Shown here: positions 20,000-29,754 of the stretch, in pieces
How positions within the stretch are numbered: position 1 is the first letter of the stretch
Layout: every line of letters starts with the position of its first letter
Source of the DNA: Streptomyces sp. 71268
GTDB taxonomy: Bacteria > Actinomycetota > Actinomycetes > Streptomycetales > Streptomycetaceae
DNA length: 64,000 nucleotides
Assembly: GCF_029392895.1 (NCBI RefSeq)
Contig: NZ_CP114200.1
Coordinates: 3,317,001 to 3,381,000, forward strand
Direction: 5' to 3'
Program-made: the position numbers and the translations under genes
Notes under the pieces: generated by a model
Told to the model about the DNA's origin: nothing
Seen by the model: the letters and a program-made list of their open reading frames with translations, nothing else
The model's database searches: none

Positions 20000-22345
20000 G
20001 TGGGGCGGGGCGGGGGGCCGGGGCCGTTGCGCGGCCGGGGGCTGCTCGCCGGCCGCTACCGGCTCGGCGACCACCTCGGCGACGGCGCGCTGGGGACCGT
20101 ATGGCAGGCCAGCGACGAACTCGTGGGCCGCGAGGTGGCGGTCAAGGAGCCCCGGCTGCCCGCGGGGCTCTCGCCCGAGCAGCGCGCGCGGGCGTACGCG
20201 CTGCTCGGACAGGCGGCGCGCGCGGCGGCCCGCATCGAGCACCCGTCCGTCATCACCGTCCACGACGTGCTCACCGTCGAGGACCGGCCGTGGCTGGTGA
20301 TGGAGTTGGTACGCGGCGGGTCGCTCGCGGCCACGCTGCGCGGCGCCACCCTCGGCGTGCGGCAGGCCGCGCACGTGGGGCTCGCGGTGGCCGGCGCACT
20401 GCGGGCGGCGCACGCCGCGGGCATCGTGCACGGTGACGTGAAGCCCGGCAACATCCTCTTCGGCCGCCAGCGCCCGGCGGCCCCGGCGAGCGCCCCCGGC
20501 GCGGCCCCGGGCGCGGGCGACGGCGCACGTCGGATCGTGCTGTCCGACTTCGGCATGGTGCACGCGGTGGACCAGCAGCGGCGCGCGGCGCTCGGCGACC
20601 CGGCCGGCGCGGCGGTCCCCGGCACGGGCGCGGCCGGGCCGGCGGCGCACGGCCCGGTGAGCGCGCTGGAGTTCGTCGCCCCCGAGCGGCTGGGCGCCGA
20701 GCCCGCCGCGCTGGCGGCACCGGCGGACCTGTGGGCGCTGGGTGTCGTGCTGTACGCGGCGGTGGAGGGCGTGCTTCCGTTCCGTCGCGAGACCCCGGCG
20801 CGGACGGTGGCGGCGATGCTCGACTCCGCGCCGCACCCACCCGTACGGACCGGGCCGCTGACCGAGCTGATCGGCCGGCTGTTGGCGCGGGACCCGGCGG
20901 CCAGGCCCGGGGCCGAGCAGGCGGAGGAGGCGCTGCGCGCGCTGGCGGCGGCGCCGGAGCCACAGCGGTCGCGGCCCGGCAACCGGCCCCACAAGCCGTC
21001 GGCGATGGACACCATCCAGCTCCGCGCGCTGCGACCGGGCGACCCCGCCCCCGACGCCGCGGCCGAGCCCCGGCCGCCGTCACCGTCGCCGTCGCAACCC
21101 CAGCGCCCGCCCAGGTCAGACGACACCCAACAGCTCACCGCGCTCGGCAACCGGCCCCGCCCCACCGACCCGGCCCACCAGCCCGCACGGCCCCACCAGC
21201 CCAACCCGCAGGACCAACACGGTCAACACGGTCAACCGAGCCAGCAGGGCCCGGTCGACCAGGGTGCCGCCCGGCACCCGGCCGCCGGCCCGGCGGCTTC
21301 TCCGTACGACCGGGCCGGCGCGCCGCTGCCGCCGCACTCCGCCGGGTACGGGACGTCCAGCGGCGCGGGCGAGGCGGCCGGGGCGGGCCGTGCGGGCGGG
21401 CTGCCCGGCGCGCTGCCGCCGGCCGTGCCCATGACGGCGCGGGGGGCCGGCGCGGCCGGCGGTGCGAGCCCGGACGGCGCGGCGGCGGCCAAGCGCGGGC
21501 CGTGGGGCGGGGTTCGGCCCCGCGTCGCCGTGGGTGCGCTGGGCGCGCTGGTGCTCGTCGTCGGGGCGGGCGTCTTCCTCCTCACGGGCCCGCTCAGCGA
21601 CGACGAGGCCGCCCCCGCTCCCCCGGCCAGCGCCCCGCCCAGCACGGCCGCGAGCCCCACCGCCACCCCGACGCCCACGGCCGCCCCCATCGACGCCGGG
21701 CGCCCGGCGCTGCCCGCGGGCTGGCGGCTGCACCCGCACCAGCCGCTGACCGCGACGGTGGCCCTGCCCGACGGCTACGCGCTGCGCGAGGCGAGCCGCA
21801 CCCAGGCCGACTGGGTCGGCGGCGACAAGCGCGCCTTCACCATCAGCCTCAAGCGCGACACGAGCCGCGGCGCGACCGCCACCGAGGCGTCCGAGCAGCA
21901 GATCACCTGGTACCGCACGACCAAGGACTCGGCGATGGAGGGCGTGCGCACCCGCCGGCACAGCATCGACTGGTACGGCCAGCGGGCCCGTTGGATCGAG
22001 GTCGACTACCGGGCCAAGGGCAAGCGCGAGCAGCGCCGCCGCCTGGAACTCTTCGTTCCCGGCGCCGAACAGCGCGTCTACCAGCTCCTCATCGACACCA
22101 CGGCGACCGGACCGCACCGCACCGAGCAGGACGAACTCTTCGCCATCGCCCGCGACCAACTCCGCGTCGACACCCCGCCGAACCCGTCCGCCACCCCGAC
22201 CACCGACGCCACGCCCGAAGCCGGCACCACGCCCGCCACCGACGCGAAGCCAGACGCCGAGGCCGAGCCCGACGCGAAGCCCGACGCGCAGCCAGGCGGC
22301 GACCGGGAGAGCCCGAGCGGGAGGCCGGCGCCCAAGGACGACTGA
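20000..22345 (+). CDS. Membrane Ser/Thr protein kinase, non-RD type
   Basis: A 781-residue receptor-like kinase. The kinase domain has glycine loop LGDGALGTVW, lysine in VAVKEP, catalytic loop HGDVKPGNIL and SDFGM. The HRD arginine is glycine, so activity should not depend on the usual activation-loop phosphorylation. A long Pro/Gln-rich linker follows, then one transmembrane helix (RVAVGALGALVLVVGAGVFL) and an extracellular domain of about 190 residues that begins GWRLHPHQPLTATVALPDGY, with a Pro/Thr/Asp-rich tail. GTG is chosen because GGGGAG lies nine bases upstream. Two further membrane kinases with related ectodomains lie next door on the other strand. Ligand and substrates unknown. Confidence 0.87.
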   Translation: MGRGGGPGPLRGRGLLAGRYRLGDHLGDGALGTVWQASDELVGREVAVKEPRLPAGLSPEQRARAYALLGQAARAAARIEHPSVITVHDVLTVEDRPWLVMELVRGGSLAATLRGATLGVRQAAHVGLAVAGALRAAHAAGIVHGDVKPGNILFGRQRPAAPASAPGAAPGAGDGARRIVLSDFGMVHAVDQQRRAALGDPAGAAVPGTGAAGPAAHGPVSALEFVAPERLGAEPAALAAPADLWALGVVLYAAVEGVLPFRRETPARTVAAMLDSAPHPPVRTGPLTELIGRLLARDPAARPGAEQAEEALRALAAAPEPQRSRPGNRPHKPSAMDTIQLRALRPGDPAPDAAAEPRPPSPSPSQPQRPPRSDDTQQLTALGNRPRPTDPAHQPARPHQPNPQDQHGQHGQPSQQGPVDQGAARHPAAGPAASPYDRAGAPLPPHSAGYGTSSGAGEAAGAGRAGGLPGALPPAVPMTARGAGAAGGASPDGAAAAKRGPWGGVRPRVAVGALGALVLVVGAGVFLLTGPLSDDEAAPAPPASAPPSTAASPTATPTPTAAPIDAGRPALPAGWRLHPHQPLTATVALPDGYALREASRTQADWVGGDKRAFTISLKRDTSRGATATEASEQQITWYRTTKDSAMEGVRTRRHSIDWYGQRARWIEVDYRAKGKREQRRRLELFVPGAEQRVYQLLIDTTATGPHRTEQDELFAIARDQLRVDTPPNPSATPTTDATPEAGTTPATDAKPDAEAEPDAKPDAQPGGDRESPSGRPAPKDD

Positions 22346-22348
22346 GGC

Positions 22349-22384
22349 CGAACGGCCGGGCCCCGCGCCCGGCCGGCCGGTTCG
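22349..22384. terminator. Hairpin downstream of the kinase gene
   Basis: CGAACGGCCGGGC pairs imperfectly with GCCCGGCCG(GCCG)GTTCG, starting 4 bases after the kinase stop. It lies between convergent kinase genes and probably terminates one or both. Confidence 0.5.
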
Positions 22385-22530
22385 GGGCGATGCACCCGTT
22401 CATCGCCATCGCCATCGACACTCCACCCCGGCCCGCGCGCCCACCCGCCGACGCCCGCGCCGGTCGGCGGGCCGGCGGCTCGGGACGGTCGGTGACTCGG
22501 GGCGGCCGGTTGGGCGGGGTGGCGGCCGGT

Positions 22531-25146
22531 TCAGCGGGTGGCGCGGTAGCTAGCCGAAGCCTGGTCGAAGTAGCGGTCCACGGCGCCGCGTTCGTCGGCC
22601 GGGCCGATGATCTGGAGCACGTGGTACCGGCCGCTGATGATCATGGCGAGGTTACGCACGTACACCTGCCGTCCGCTGGTGTCCTTCCAGCCGAACGCGC
22701 CCTCGGCCATCGCGGTCTGCCCCACGTCGATCCGGCGCAGCCCGGTGGCCGACGCCCAGTCGGAGTCGCGGTACGGGGCCAGCTCCGGCTCCAGGTCCTG
22801 CTGGTACTTCATGGGGTCGCTGCCGTACTCGGCGGTCTTGTCCCGGCCGGGCACGACGATCATCTCGTAGTCGCTGCCGAGGTAGCGGATCTGGCCGCGG
22901 CCGTTGGGCGGGCGGCGCTTCCAGTCCTCGGCGACGGCGACCTGGAAGCCGTCCGGGTCCTTGCGCAGCGCGAACCCCTTGGCCAGGCCGGTCGGGTCGG
23001 TGGACTGCGGCTGCTGCCCGGTGGGCCCTCCGTCGCCGACCCGCTCGCCGGGGTCGTCGCGACCGGCGTTCGGGCCGGTGGCCGGGGGCGCGCTGTGCGA
23101 GGTGCCGGCGCCGCCGTCCGCGCCCTCCCCCTCGTCGGCCTTGGGCATGAACAACATGGCGTACAGCACCCCGGCCGCCAGCAGCAGCAGTATCAGCAAC
23201 AGGAGCAGCCGGCCCAGGTGGCGCGGGGCGCGCGCGCCGGGCGCGCGGCTCTCGCGCGGCGGGGCGGTGTCGTGCGTCTCCAGGCGCAGGTGCTTCTCCT
23301 GCCGGGGCGCCGCGTCGTGCGTCTCGTGGCGCTGCCGGGGCACCCGGGGCGGCCTGCCCCGCTTGTGCCGGTGGCGGCCGTGCAGGGCCGCGGCCTGGCG
23401 TCGGCGGCGCACCAGTTCGCCTCGGCGGCGCAGGATCGGCAGCCGCTTGGGGTCACCGGGGCCGATCGCCTCGGCGGGCGGCACGGTGACGGTGCGGCTG
23501 CCGACGTCGGGCTCGGGCGCCGACCTGATCAGCGAGCGCAGCCAGCCGCGCAACTCCTCGAAGTCCGGGCGCTCGGTGGGGTCCTGGCGCATCAGCGACT
23601 CGACCACGGGACGCAGCGCGCCGCACTCCTCGGCGTACGCGGGCGGCTCGGCGCACACCAGGTGGACCAGTTCGCTCGCGTTGTCCTCGGGGTAGGGCGC
23701 GTGGCCCTGCACCGCGCGGAACAGCAGCACGCCGACGGCCCACAGGTCGGCGGCCGGGCCGACGGGCGGGGCCAGCCGCCAGTTCTCGTGCACTGGGCCG
23801 GCCTGTTCGGGGGCCCAGCGCTCGGTGACGGCGCCGACCACGACGATGCGCGCCTGCCGGGCCCGTTCGGCGGCGAGCGCGGAGTCGGGGCCGCGGTAGC
23901 CGTCGCCGCCCCGGGGTTCGGCGGGGGCCACGCGCGCGTCGGCGTCGTCGGCCGGCTCGCTCGCCTCGGGCGCCTCCGGTTCGGCCCCTTCCTGGTCGTC
24001 GTCCCAGTACGGCTCGTCCCGGCCCTCGGCCCACCACTCGTCCTCGACCGCCGCGCCCGGCCGCGCCCCGGCCGTGCCCGGTGCCGCGTCGACGGGCGGG
24101 CCCTCGGCGGCCTCGCGCACGGCGGCCCGCGCCCCGGCGCGGTAGGCGGCGATGGCGCCCGCGCGCGGCGCGCGCGAGGGCGTGGCACGCCCCTGCGGGT
24201 CCGCTCCGGGCTCGCCCGGGCCGCCGGCTGTCGCGGCGGCGCCGCCCGGCGGGCCCTGGTCCCGGTAGACGGGGCCGGCGGGGCCGCGCCGTACGACCGG
24301 GGCCGCCAGCGGCGGCGTGGCGTTCCGCGTCGGGCCCGGGCCCGGCGGCGGGCCGCCCGGGGCGGTCTCCCGCACCGAGTCGGGCCCGGTGCCGGGGCGC
24401 GCCGAGGGCACCGCGCCGGTGTCCACCCGTGGGGCGCCGGCCGCCGGGCGGGCGCCCGGCTCCGTGGCGCGGGCGGGGACCGCGTCGTCCAGCGGCTCGC
24501 GCGGACGGGGTGCGCGCAGCGCCTCGGGCACCGGGTCGTAGCCACACAGCGCCTCCTCCGCCGCGCCCGCCGCCAGCCCGGTGAGCATCGCGCGCCCGTC
24601 GTCGCAGACCAGCACGGTGCGGGTGGTGATGTTGCGGTGCGTCCAGCCGTGCGCGTGCAGGGCGCGCAGCGCGGTCAGCACGTCGGCGGCGACCTCGGCG
24701 GCGCGGTGCGGGGTGAGTGGGCGCTCGGCGAGCAGCGCGGCCAGCGGTCGGGCCGGCACGTACTCGCTGACGATCCACAGGCTGCCGGCCTCGGCGAAGA
24801 CGTGGAAGACCTGGTCGAGTCGGGGGTGGTCGGGCACCTGGGCGGCGGCGGTGGCCGCCTCGATGGCGCGCCGCACGGCCGGGTCGCCGACGCCGTCGTA
24901 CCGCGTCGTCCCGCGCCGCGCGTCGAGGCCGCCGCCCGACCAGCCGCCGGCGCCGTACGCCCCGTGGGCCGCGCCGTCGCCGACCACCTCGGCCTCGACG
25001 ACCTCGGGCAACGGCACCTGCCGCAGCAGGACTTCCTGGCCGCTGTAGGTGTCGAACGCGCGGGTCTCCACGAACTCGTACTCGTCGGCGGGCGGCAACG
25101 GCAGTCGATAGCGGTCGGCGAGTACCCGACCCGCGTAGTCGTCCAC
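22531..25146 (-). CDS. Membrane pseudokinase (Ser/Thr kinase fold without catalytic residues)
   Basis: An 871-residue protein in which all three catalytic signatures of a kinase are degenerate. The ATP lysine site reads VLLRQVP (Lys to Arg), the HRD loop reads HRNITTRTV, and DFG reads LTG. The C-lobe is recognisable (DLWAVGVLLFRAVQGHAPYP, then RQDPTERPDFEELRGWL). A large low-complexity insertion of roughly 200 residues splits the lobes. A Lys/Arg-rich linker precedes one transmembrane helix (LLLLILLLLAAGVLYAMLF) and an ectodomain of about 150 residues. The GTG start at VDDYAGRVLADRYRL has GGGGAGG just upstream. It is likely a scaffold or ATP-independent sensor working with the adjacent kinases. 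Confidence 0.87.
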   Translation of the reverse strand: MDDYAGRVLADRYRLPLPPADEYEFVETRAFDTYSGQEVLLRQVPLPEVVEAEVVGDGAAHGAYGAGGWSGGGLDARRGTTRYDGVGDPAVRRAIEAATAAAQVPDHPRLDQVFHVFAEAGSLWIVSEYVPARPLAALLAERPLTPHRAAEVAADVLTALRALHAHGWTHRNITTRTVLVCDDGRAMLTGLAAGAAEEALCGYDPVPEALRAPRPREPLDDAVPARATEPGARPAAGAPRVDTGAVPSARPGTGPDSVRETAPGGPPPGPGPTRNATPPLAAPVVRRGPAGPVYRDQGPPGGAAATAGGPGEPGADPQGRATPSRAPRAGAIAAYRAGARAAVREAAEGPPVDAAPGTAGARPGAAVEDEWWAEGRDEPYWDDDQEGAEPEAPEASEPADDADARVAPAEPRGGDGYRGPDSALAAERARQARIVVVGAVTERWAPEQAGPVHENWRLAPPVGPAADLWAVGVLLFRAVQGHAPYPEDNASELVHLVCAEPPAYAEECGALRPVVESLMRQDPTERPDFEELRGWLRSLIRSAPEPDVGSRTVTVPPAEAIGPGDPKRLPILRRRGELVRRRRQAAALHGRHRHKRGRPPRVPRQRHETHDAAPRQEKHLRLETHDTAPPRESRAPGARAPRHLGRLLLLLILLLLAAGVLYAMLFMPKADEGEGADGGAGTSHSAPPATGPNAGRDDPGERVGDGGPTGQQPQSTDPTGLAKGFALRKDPDGFQVAVAEDWKRRPPNGRGQIRYLGSDYEMIVVPGRDKTAEYGSDPMKYQQDLEPELAPYRDSDWASATGLRRIDVGQTAMAEGAFGWKDTSGRQVYVRNLAMIISGRYHVLQIIGPADERGAVDRYFDQASASYRATR

Positions 25147-25373
25147 GTCGCCTCCCCAGCGCGCGATTCGCCCAAGGCTCACCGCGCGTCACCGTTCTAC
25201 CGGTCTCTAACTCCGCGCTTGTACAGCTACCCACGGCGGCGGGTTCTCACGATACGGGCCCGAGCGGTTTCCCGCCGACCGCTCCACCGAGTCCGCTCGA
25301 TCCCGAGCGGACCGGCACGGCCCTTGCGCCGCAAGGGCGCCGGGCGCGCTCCCACGCCCGAGCCTACGACCCG

Positions 25374-27254
25374 TCAGCCGCGCGGGGTGAAGGTGCGCAG
25401 CGCGGTCTGCCGCAGCGTCGCGCACTCCTCCTCCGCCCAGGCGTCCTTGGCGCAGGTGATCATGACGGCGTAGCCGTGGTCGGCGTCCACCTTGAAGCCA
25501 CGGTTGAGCACCCGCACCGACTGGCCGCGCTGCTGGCGCTCGAAGCTCCAGTCGGCGACGGTCGGGTAGCCCTTCCACTCCACGGGGCGGATGCCCAGGC
25601 CCCGGTAGCCCTTCATCGTGCGGGAGGCACCGGGCTCGGCGCCGCGCCACGCCTTGGCGGCGTCGGGCAGCGGCTTGGCGTTGAAGTCGACCTGCACGCG
25701 CGGGAATCCACCGGAGGCGCTGTAGACCGTGCCACCGCTGTAGCCCGGGATGGGCCGCGCACGCCACCCCTCGGGCAGCGCCATGGCGAAGTGGAACGCG
25801 CCGTCGCTCACCCGCTGGTAGCCGGCCGGCAGCGCGTCGCTCGGCTTCTCGGACTTCCCGTCCCCCTTGCCCTGTCCGTCCTTCTCCCCGCCCTGCCCGG
25901 TGGACCGCTCGGCGTCGGTGGACGGCGCGTTCGCGCCGTCGTCGCCGGTCGGCTCGGCGTCGGTGGCCCCGCCCTGGCCGCTCGAAGCGCTGGGCTGGGC
26001 ACCGGACTTGTTGTCGTCGCCGCCGCCGTCCAGGGCGAAGGCGAGCACCGTGCCCAGCACGGCGAGCAGGACGACGATCACGACGATGACCAGCGTCCGC
26101 TTGGGCACCACGTCCGTGATCGAGGCGCGCGAGCCGCCGACGGGCCCCGGCGCGGCCGGCGCCCCCGGGACGGTGTGCGGCCGGGGCGGGGTCGCCGCAT
26201 CCCGGCGCGGCCCGGGCTGGCCGCCGCTCGCCAGGCCGGTGGCGCTCGCCGCGCGGCCCGTGGGCCGGCCGGCGGCGCCGGGCAGCGAGCCCGCGGCCGG
26301 GGCCGGATGGGCTCCGGTGGGGCGCGGCGGGGTCAGCGGGCCGGTCGGCGCGGCGGGCAGCGGCATGGTGCGGGTCGGCTCGACGGCCGAGACCGGCCGG
26401 TCGATGACGTCGTCGGGCGCGTTGACCGCCGCCGTCAGCAGGGCCCGCGCGCCCGCGTCGTCCAGCCGGTGCGTCGGGTCCTTGGCCAGCAGGCCGTAGA
26501 TGACCTCTTCGAGCATGCCCGCGTTCTTCGGCGGGTCCAGCGGCTCGGTCATCACGGCCGTCAGCGTCGCGATCGCCGTGGCCTTGTCGTACGGCGGGAC
26601 GCCCTCGACCGCCGCGTACAGCAGGCCGCCGAGCGACCACAGGTCCGACGGCGGTCCCGGCCGGTGGCCGCGGGCACGCTCGGGGGCGATGTAGGAGGGC
26701 GCGCCGACCAGCATGCCGGTCGAGGTCACCGACGGGTCGCCCTCGACCTGCGCGATGCCGAAGTCGGTGAGCACGACCCGCCCGTCGTCGGCGATCAGCA
26801 CGTTGGACGGCTTCACGTCGCGGTGCAGGATGCCCTCGCGGTGCGCCGCGCGCAGCACGTCGAGGACGGCGAGGCCGACCTCGGCGGCGCGGCGCGGGCT
26901 GAGCGCGCCGTCGTCGCGTACCACGTCGGCCAGGGAGCGGCCCTCGATCAGCTCCATGACGATCCACGGCCGGTCGTCCTCGTCGACGACGTCGTACACC
27001 GTGACCGCGCCGTTGCTCCGAATCCGGGCGATGGCCTTGGCCTCGCGCAGCGTACGGGTGATCAGGCGGCGCTTCTCGTCCTCGTCCACGCTTGACGGAA
27101 AGCGCAGTTCCTTCACCGCGACGGTGCGGCCCAGCGTCTCGTCACGGGCTCGCCAGACCGTCCCCATGCCGCCCCGGCCCAGGACTTCGGCGAGCCGGTA
27201 CCGCCCAGCGAGGAGGCGCCCAGTCGTGCCCTGCGTCTGCTCCGCCTCCGACAT
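25374..27254 (-). CDS. PknB-type membrane Ser/Thr protein kinase
   Basis: A 626-residue receptor kinase with a complete catalytic set: glycine loop LGRGGMGTVWRA, VAVKEL lysine, HRDVKPSNVLI, LTDFGIAQ and APERARG. A Pro/Ala-rich juxtamembrane linker, one transmembrane helix (LVIVVIVVLLAVLGTVLAFAL) and an ectodomain of about 165 residues (from GYQRVSDGAFHFAMALPEGW) follow. The two cysteines near the C-terminus (ITCAKDAW ... EECATL) could form a disulfide. There are no PASTA repeats, unlike the division-linked PknB. ATG with GAGGGG upstream. It is followed on the same strand by the pseudokinase; the 230-base gap means separate promoters are possible. Confidence 0.92.
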   Translation of the reverse strand: MSEAEQTQGTTGRLLAGRYRLAEVLGRGGMGTVWRARDETLGRTVAVKELRFPSSVDEDEKRRLITRTLREAKAIARIRSNGAVTVYDVVDEDDRPWIVMELIEGRSLADVVRDDGALSPRRAAEVGLAVLDVLRAAHREGILHRDVKPSNVLIADDGRVVLTDFGIAQVEGDPSVTSTGMLVGAPSYIAPERARGHRPGPPSDLWSLGGLLYAAVEGVPPYDKATAIATLTAVMTEPLDPPKNAGMLEEVIYGLLAKDPTHRLDDAGARALLTAAVNAPDDVIDRPVSAVEPTRTMPLPAAPTGPLTPPRPTGAHPAPAAGSLPGAAGRPTGRAASATGLASGGQPGPRRDAATPPRPHTVPGAPAAPGPVGGSRASITDVVPKRTLVIVVIVVLLAVLGTVLAFALDGGGDDNKSGAQPSASSGQGGATDAEPTGDDGANAPSTDAERSTGQGGEKDGQGKGDGKSEKPSDALPAGYQRVSDGAFHFAMALPEGWRARPIPGYSGGTVYSASGGFPRVQVDFNAKPLPDAAKAWRGAEPGASRTMKGYRGLGIRPVEWKGYPTVADWSFERQQRGQSVRVLNRGFKVDADHGYAVMITCAKDAWAEEECATLRQTALRTFTPRG

Positions 27255-27596
27255 GCGTCCCCTCTGCAATCAACCCACCCTGGCAGAGCGTCCATTGTCT
27301 CTCATCCACGAACCGGCGGAAGTACCGGCCCAGCGCGCGTGTGGACGCGCCCCGGTCACGACACGGGCCGACGGGGTGTCGCGCGAGGCGGTCGGGGGGC
27401 CAATCATTTCCCGCCACTCCTGGTTGAGCAGGCACGTTCGACGCGGCCCCAGCGGCGCGCCGCGCCCGCTGTTCCGTCGTCATTCCGTAGATATTCGGCC
27501 AACGTTCGGCCGGGCGTGGCCTCATCCATCGCCCGGACGGGAGGCGGCGGGACGGCGCGGCGCGGCCGGCGCCGCGCGGGCGCCGGGCGCCGGCGG
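27255..27596. other. Intergenic region downstream of glpD
   Basis: About 340 bases carrying the kinase promoter. Close to the glpD stop there is a very GC-rich run of alternating GGCGCGG/CCGGCGCC that could act as a terminator, but no clean hairpin is seen. No gene. Confidence 0.45.
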
Positions 27597-29303
27597 TCAC
27601 AGCGGCTGGATCTCCGGAGCGCCCAGCCGGGCAGCGTCCGCCGTCAGGTCGTCCGGCTGGCGCTGCGACTCGCGCTCGGCCTCCACCCGCTTCTCGTACC
27701 GCTCGACCTCCCGCTCGACCTGTCCCGCGTCCCAGCCGAGCACCGGTGCCATCAGCTCGGCGACCTCGCGGGCGCTGTGCGTGCCGCGGTCGAAGGTCTC
27801 GATGGAGATGCGGGTGCGCCGGGTCAGCACGTCGTCCAGGTGGCGGGCGCCCTCGTGGGAGGCGGCGTAGACGATCTCGGCGCGCAGGTAGTCCTCGGCG
27901 TGCGGCAGCGGCTCGCCGAGCCGCGGGTCGGCGGCGATCATCTCCAGGAGCTCGTCGGCGAGCGAGCCGTACCGGTTCAGCAGGTGCTCGACCCGGGCCG
28001 CGTGCAGCCCGGCGCGGCGGCCGAGCCGGGCCCGCGCGTTCCAGCGGGCGCGGTAGCCCTCGGCGCCCACCAGCGGCACGTCCTCGGTGACGCAGCCGGC
28101 GACGCGCTGGTCGAGCCCGTGCACGGCCTCGTCCACCGCGTCCTTGGCCATCACCCGGTACGTCGTGTACTTGCCGCCCGCGACCACGACCAGGCCCGGC
28201 ACCGGGTGAGCGACGGTGTGCTCGCGCGAGAGCTTGCTGGTCGCGTCCGACTCGCCGGCCAGCAGCGGGCGCAGCCCGGCGTACACGCCCTCCACGTCGT
28301 CCCGGGTGAGCGGCGTCGCGAGCACCGAGTTGACGTGTTCGAGCAGGTAGTCGATGTCGGCGCTGGAGGCGGCCGGGTGCGCCTTGTCCAGGTCCCAGTC
28401 GGTGTCCGTGGTGCCGATGATCCAGTGCCGGCCCCAGGGGATGACGAACAGCACGCTCTTCTCGGTACGCAGGATCAACCCGGTCGTGGAGTGGATGCGG
28501 TCCTTGGGCACGACCAGGTGGATGCCCTTGGAGGCGCGGACGTGGAACTGGCCGCGCTCGCCGATCATGGCCTGGGTGTCGTCGGTCCACACCCCGGTGG
28601 CGTTGACGACCTGTCGGGCGCGCACCTCGAACTCGCCGCCCTGCTCCAGGTCGGCCACCCGCGCGCCGACGACGCGCTCGCCCTCGCGCAGGAAGCCGAC
28701 GACGCGGGCGCGGTTGGCGACGGTCGCGCCGTACGAGGCGGCGGTGCGCACCAGGGTCGTCACGAAGCGCGCGTCGTCCATCTGGGCGTCGTAGTACTGC
28801 AACGCGCCCACCAGCGCGTCCTTGCGCAGAGCGGGCGCCACGCGCAGCGCGCGGCCGCGCGTCAGGTGGCGGTGCACGGGCAGTCCGCGGCCGTGTCCCG
28901 AGGAGACCGACATGGCGTCGTAGAGCGCGACGCCCGAGCCCGCGTACAGCCGCTCCCAGCCCTTGTGTCGCAGCGGGTACAGGAACGGCACCGGCTTGAC
29001 CAGGTGCGGCGCGAGCCGCTCGAGCAGCAGCCCGCGTTCCTTCAGCGCCTCGCGTACGAGGGCGAAGTCGAGCATCTCCAGGTACCGCAGCCCGCCGTGG
29101 ATCAGCTTGCTGGACCGGCTGGAGGTGCCCGCCGCCCAGTCCCGCGCCTCGACCAGGCCGGTGGCCAGGCCGCGGGTCGCGGCGTCGAGCGCGGTGCCGG
29201 CGCCGACCACGCCGGCGCCGATGACCAGCACGTCCAGCTCCTGCCCCGCCATCTGGGCGAGCGCCGTGGCGCGCTCCGCCGGTCCCAGGGTCGCTGTCCT
29301 CAC
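27597..29303 (-). CDS. glpD: Glycerol-3-phosphate dehydrogenase, FAD-dependent
   Basis: A 568-residue GlpD-type enzyme that oxidises sn-glycerol-3-phosphate to dihydroxyacetone phosphate and passes electrons to quinone at the membrane. FAD-binding VLVIGAGVVGAGTALDAATR is near residue 20. The family block SSRSSKLIHGGLRYLE and a C-terminal VAGGKYTTYRVMAKDAVDEA are present, plus the DAO C-terminal helical domain. Several GTG codons crowd the start; the one chosen has GGAGG five bases upstream and yields VRTATLGPAER. Full length for the family. No glpF or glpK is adjacent in the window. Confidence 0.94.
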   Translation of the reverse strand: MRTATLGPAERATALAQMAGQELDVLVIGAGVVGAGTALDAATRGLATGLVEARDWAAGTSSRSSKLIHGGLRYLEMLDFALVREALKERGLLLERLAPHLVKPVPFLYPLRHKGWERLYAGSGVALYDAMSVSSGHGRGLPVHRHLTRGRALRVAPALRKDALVGALQYYDAQMDDARFVTTLVRTAASYGATVANRARVVGFLREGERVVGARVADLEQGGEFEVRARQVVNATGVWTDDTQAMIGERGQFHVRASKGIHLVVPKDRIHSTTGLILRTEKSVLFVIPWGRHWIIGTTDTDWDLDKAHPAASSADIDYLLEHVNSVLATPLTRDDVEGVYAGLRPLLAGESDATSKLSREHTVAHPVPGLVVVAGGKYTTYRVMAKDAVDEAVHGLDQRVAGCVTEDVPLVGAEGYRARWNARARLGRRAGLHAARVEHLLNRYGSLADELLEMIAADPRLGEPLPHAEDYLRAEIVYAASHEGARHLDDVLTRRTRISIETFDRGTHSAREVAELMAPVLGWDAGQVEREVERYEKRVEAERESQRQPDDLTADAARLGAPEIQPL

Positions 29304-29754
29304 CACTGCCTCCACTGTGATCGGGGTCACGCTCACTTCTGCACGATTTTGACCGCTTGGGGCACGACCAGCCAGCTTGCGCCGCCGCCCCGGCCCGCTA
29401 CGCCACCCGGGTGACCAGCGCCGTACGCCCCACACCCGGCAGCGCGGGACACACCGTCGCCCGCGCCGACCGCACCCCCCGCCTACCCCGCCGCCCGCGA
29501 CCGTGCACTCCCGCCCTACGCGCCCGCGCGCCCGCGCGTGACCGCCGCGCGCCACCCGCGCCCGGCTCGAGGTCACGCACCGCGTACGCCGACCGCGCCC
29601 CCGCCCGCCCCCGTCGCGGGCCGCACCACGGCGGGCCAGACCCCCAAGCGGGCTACGCCGCGTCAGGCCCGGCCCTCAATCCGCACCGTGGGTCATATTT
29701 CCGCTTAGTGTGAATTCGCGCCATCCGGAATCGCCCTGGAAGGACGGCACCTCC
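29304..29754. other. Divergent promoter region of glpD and the sugar dehydrogenase-like gene
   Basis: About 450 bases. The 60 bases nearest each gene are less GC-rich and presumably hold the promoters. No gene, repeat or hairpin of note. Confidence 0.45.

Noticed and set aside
20731..25473. A 1580-codon open frame on the plus strand
   Set aside because: It runs across the end of one kinase and antisense to another. Its product is Arg/Gly/Ala-rich with no recognisable domain; it is a shadow caused by high GC.
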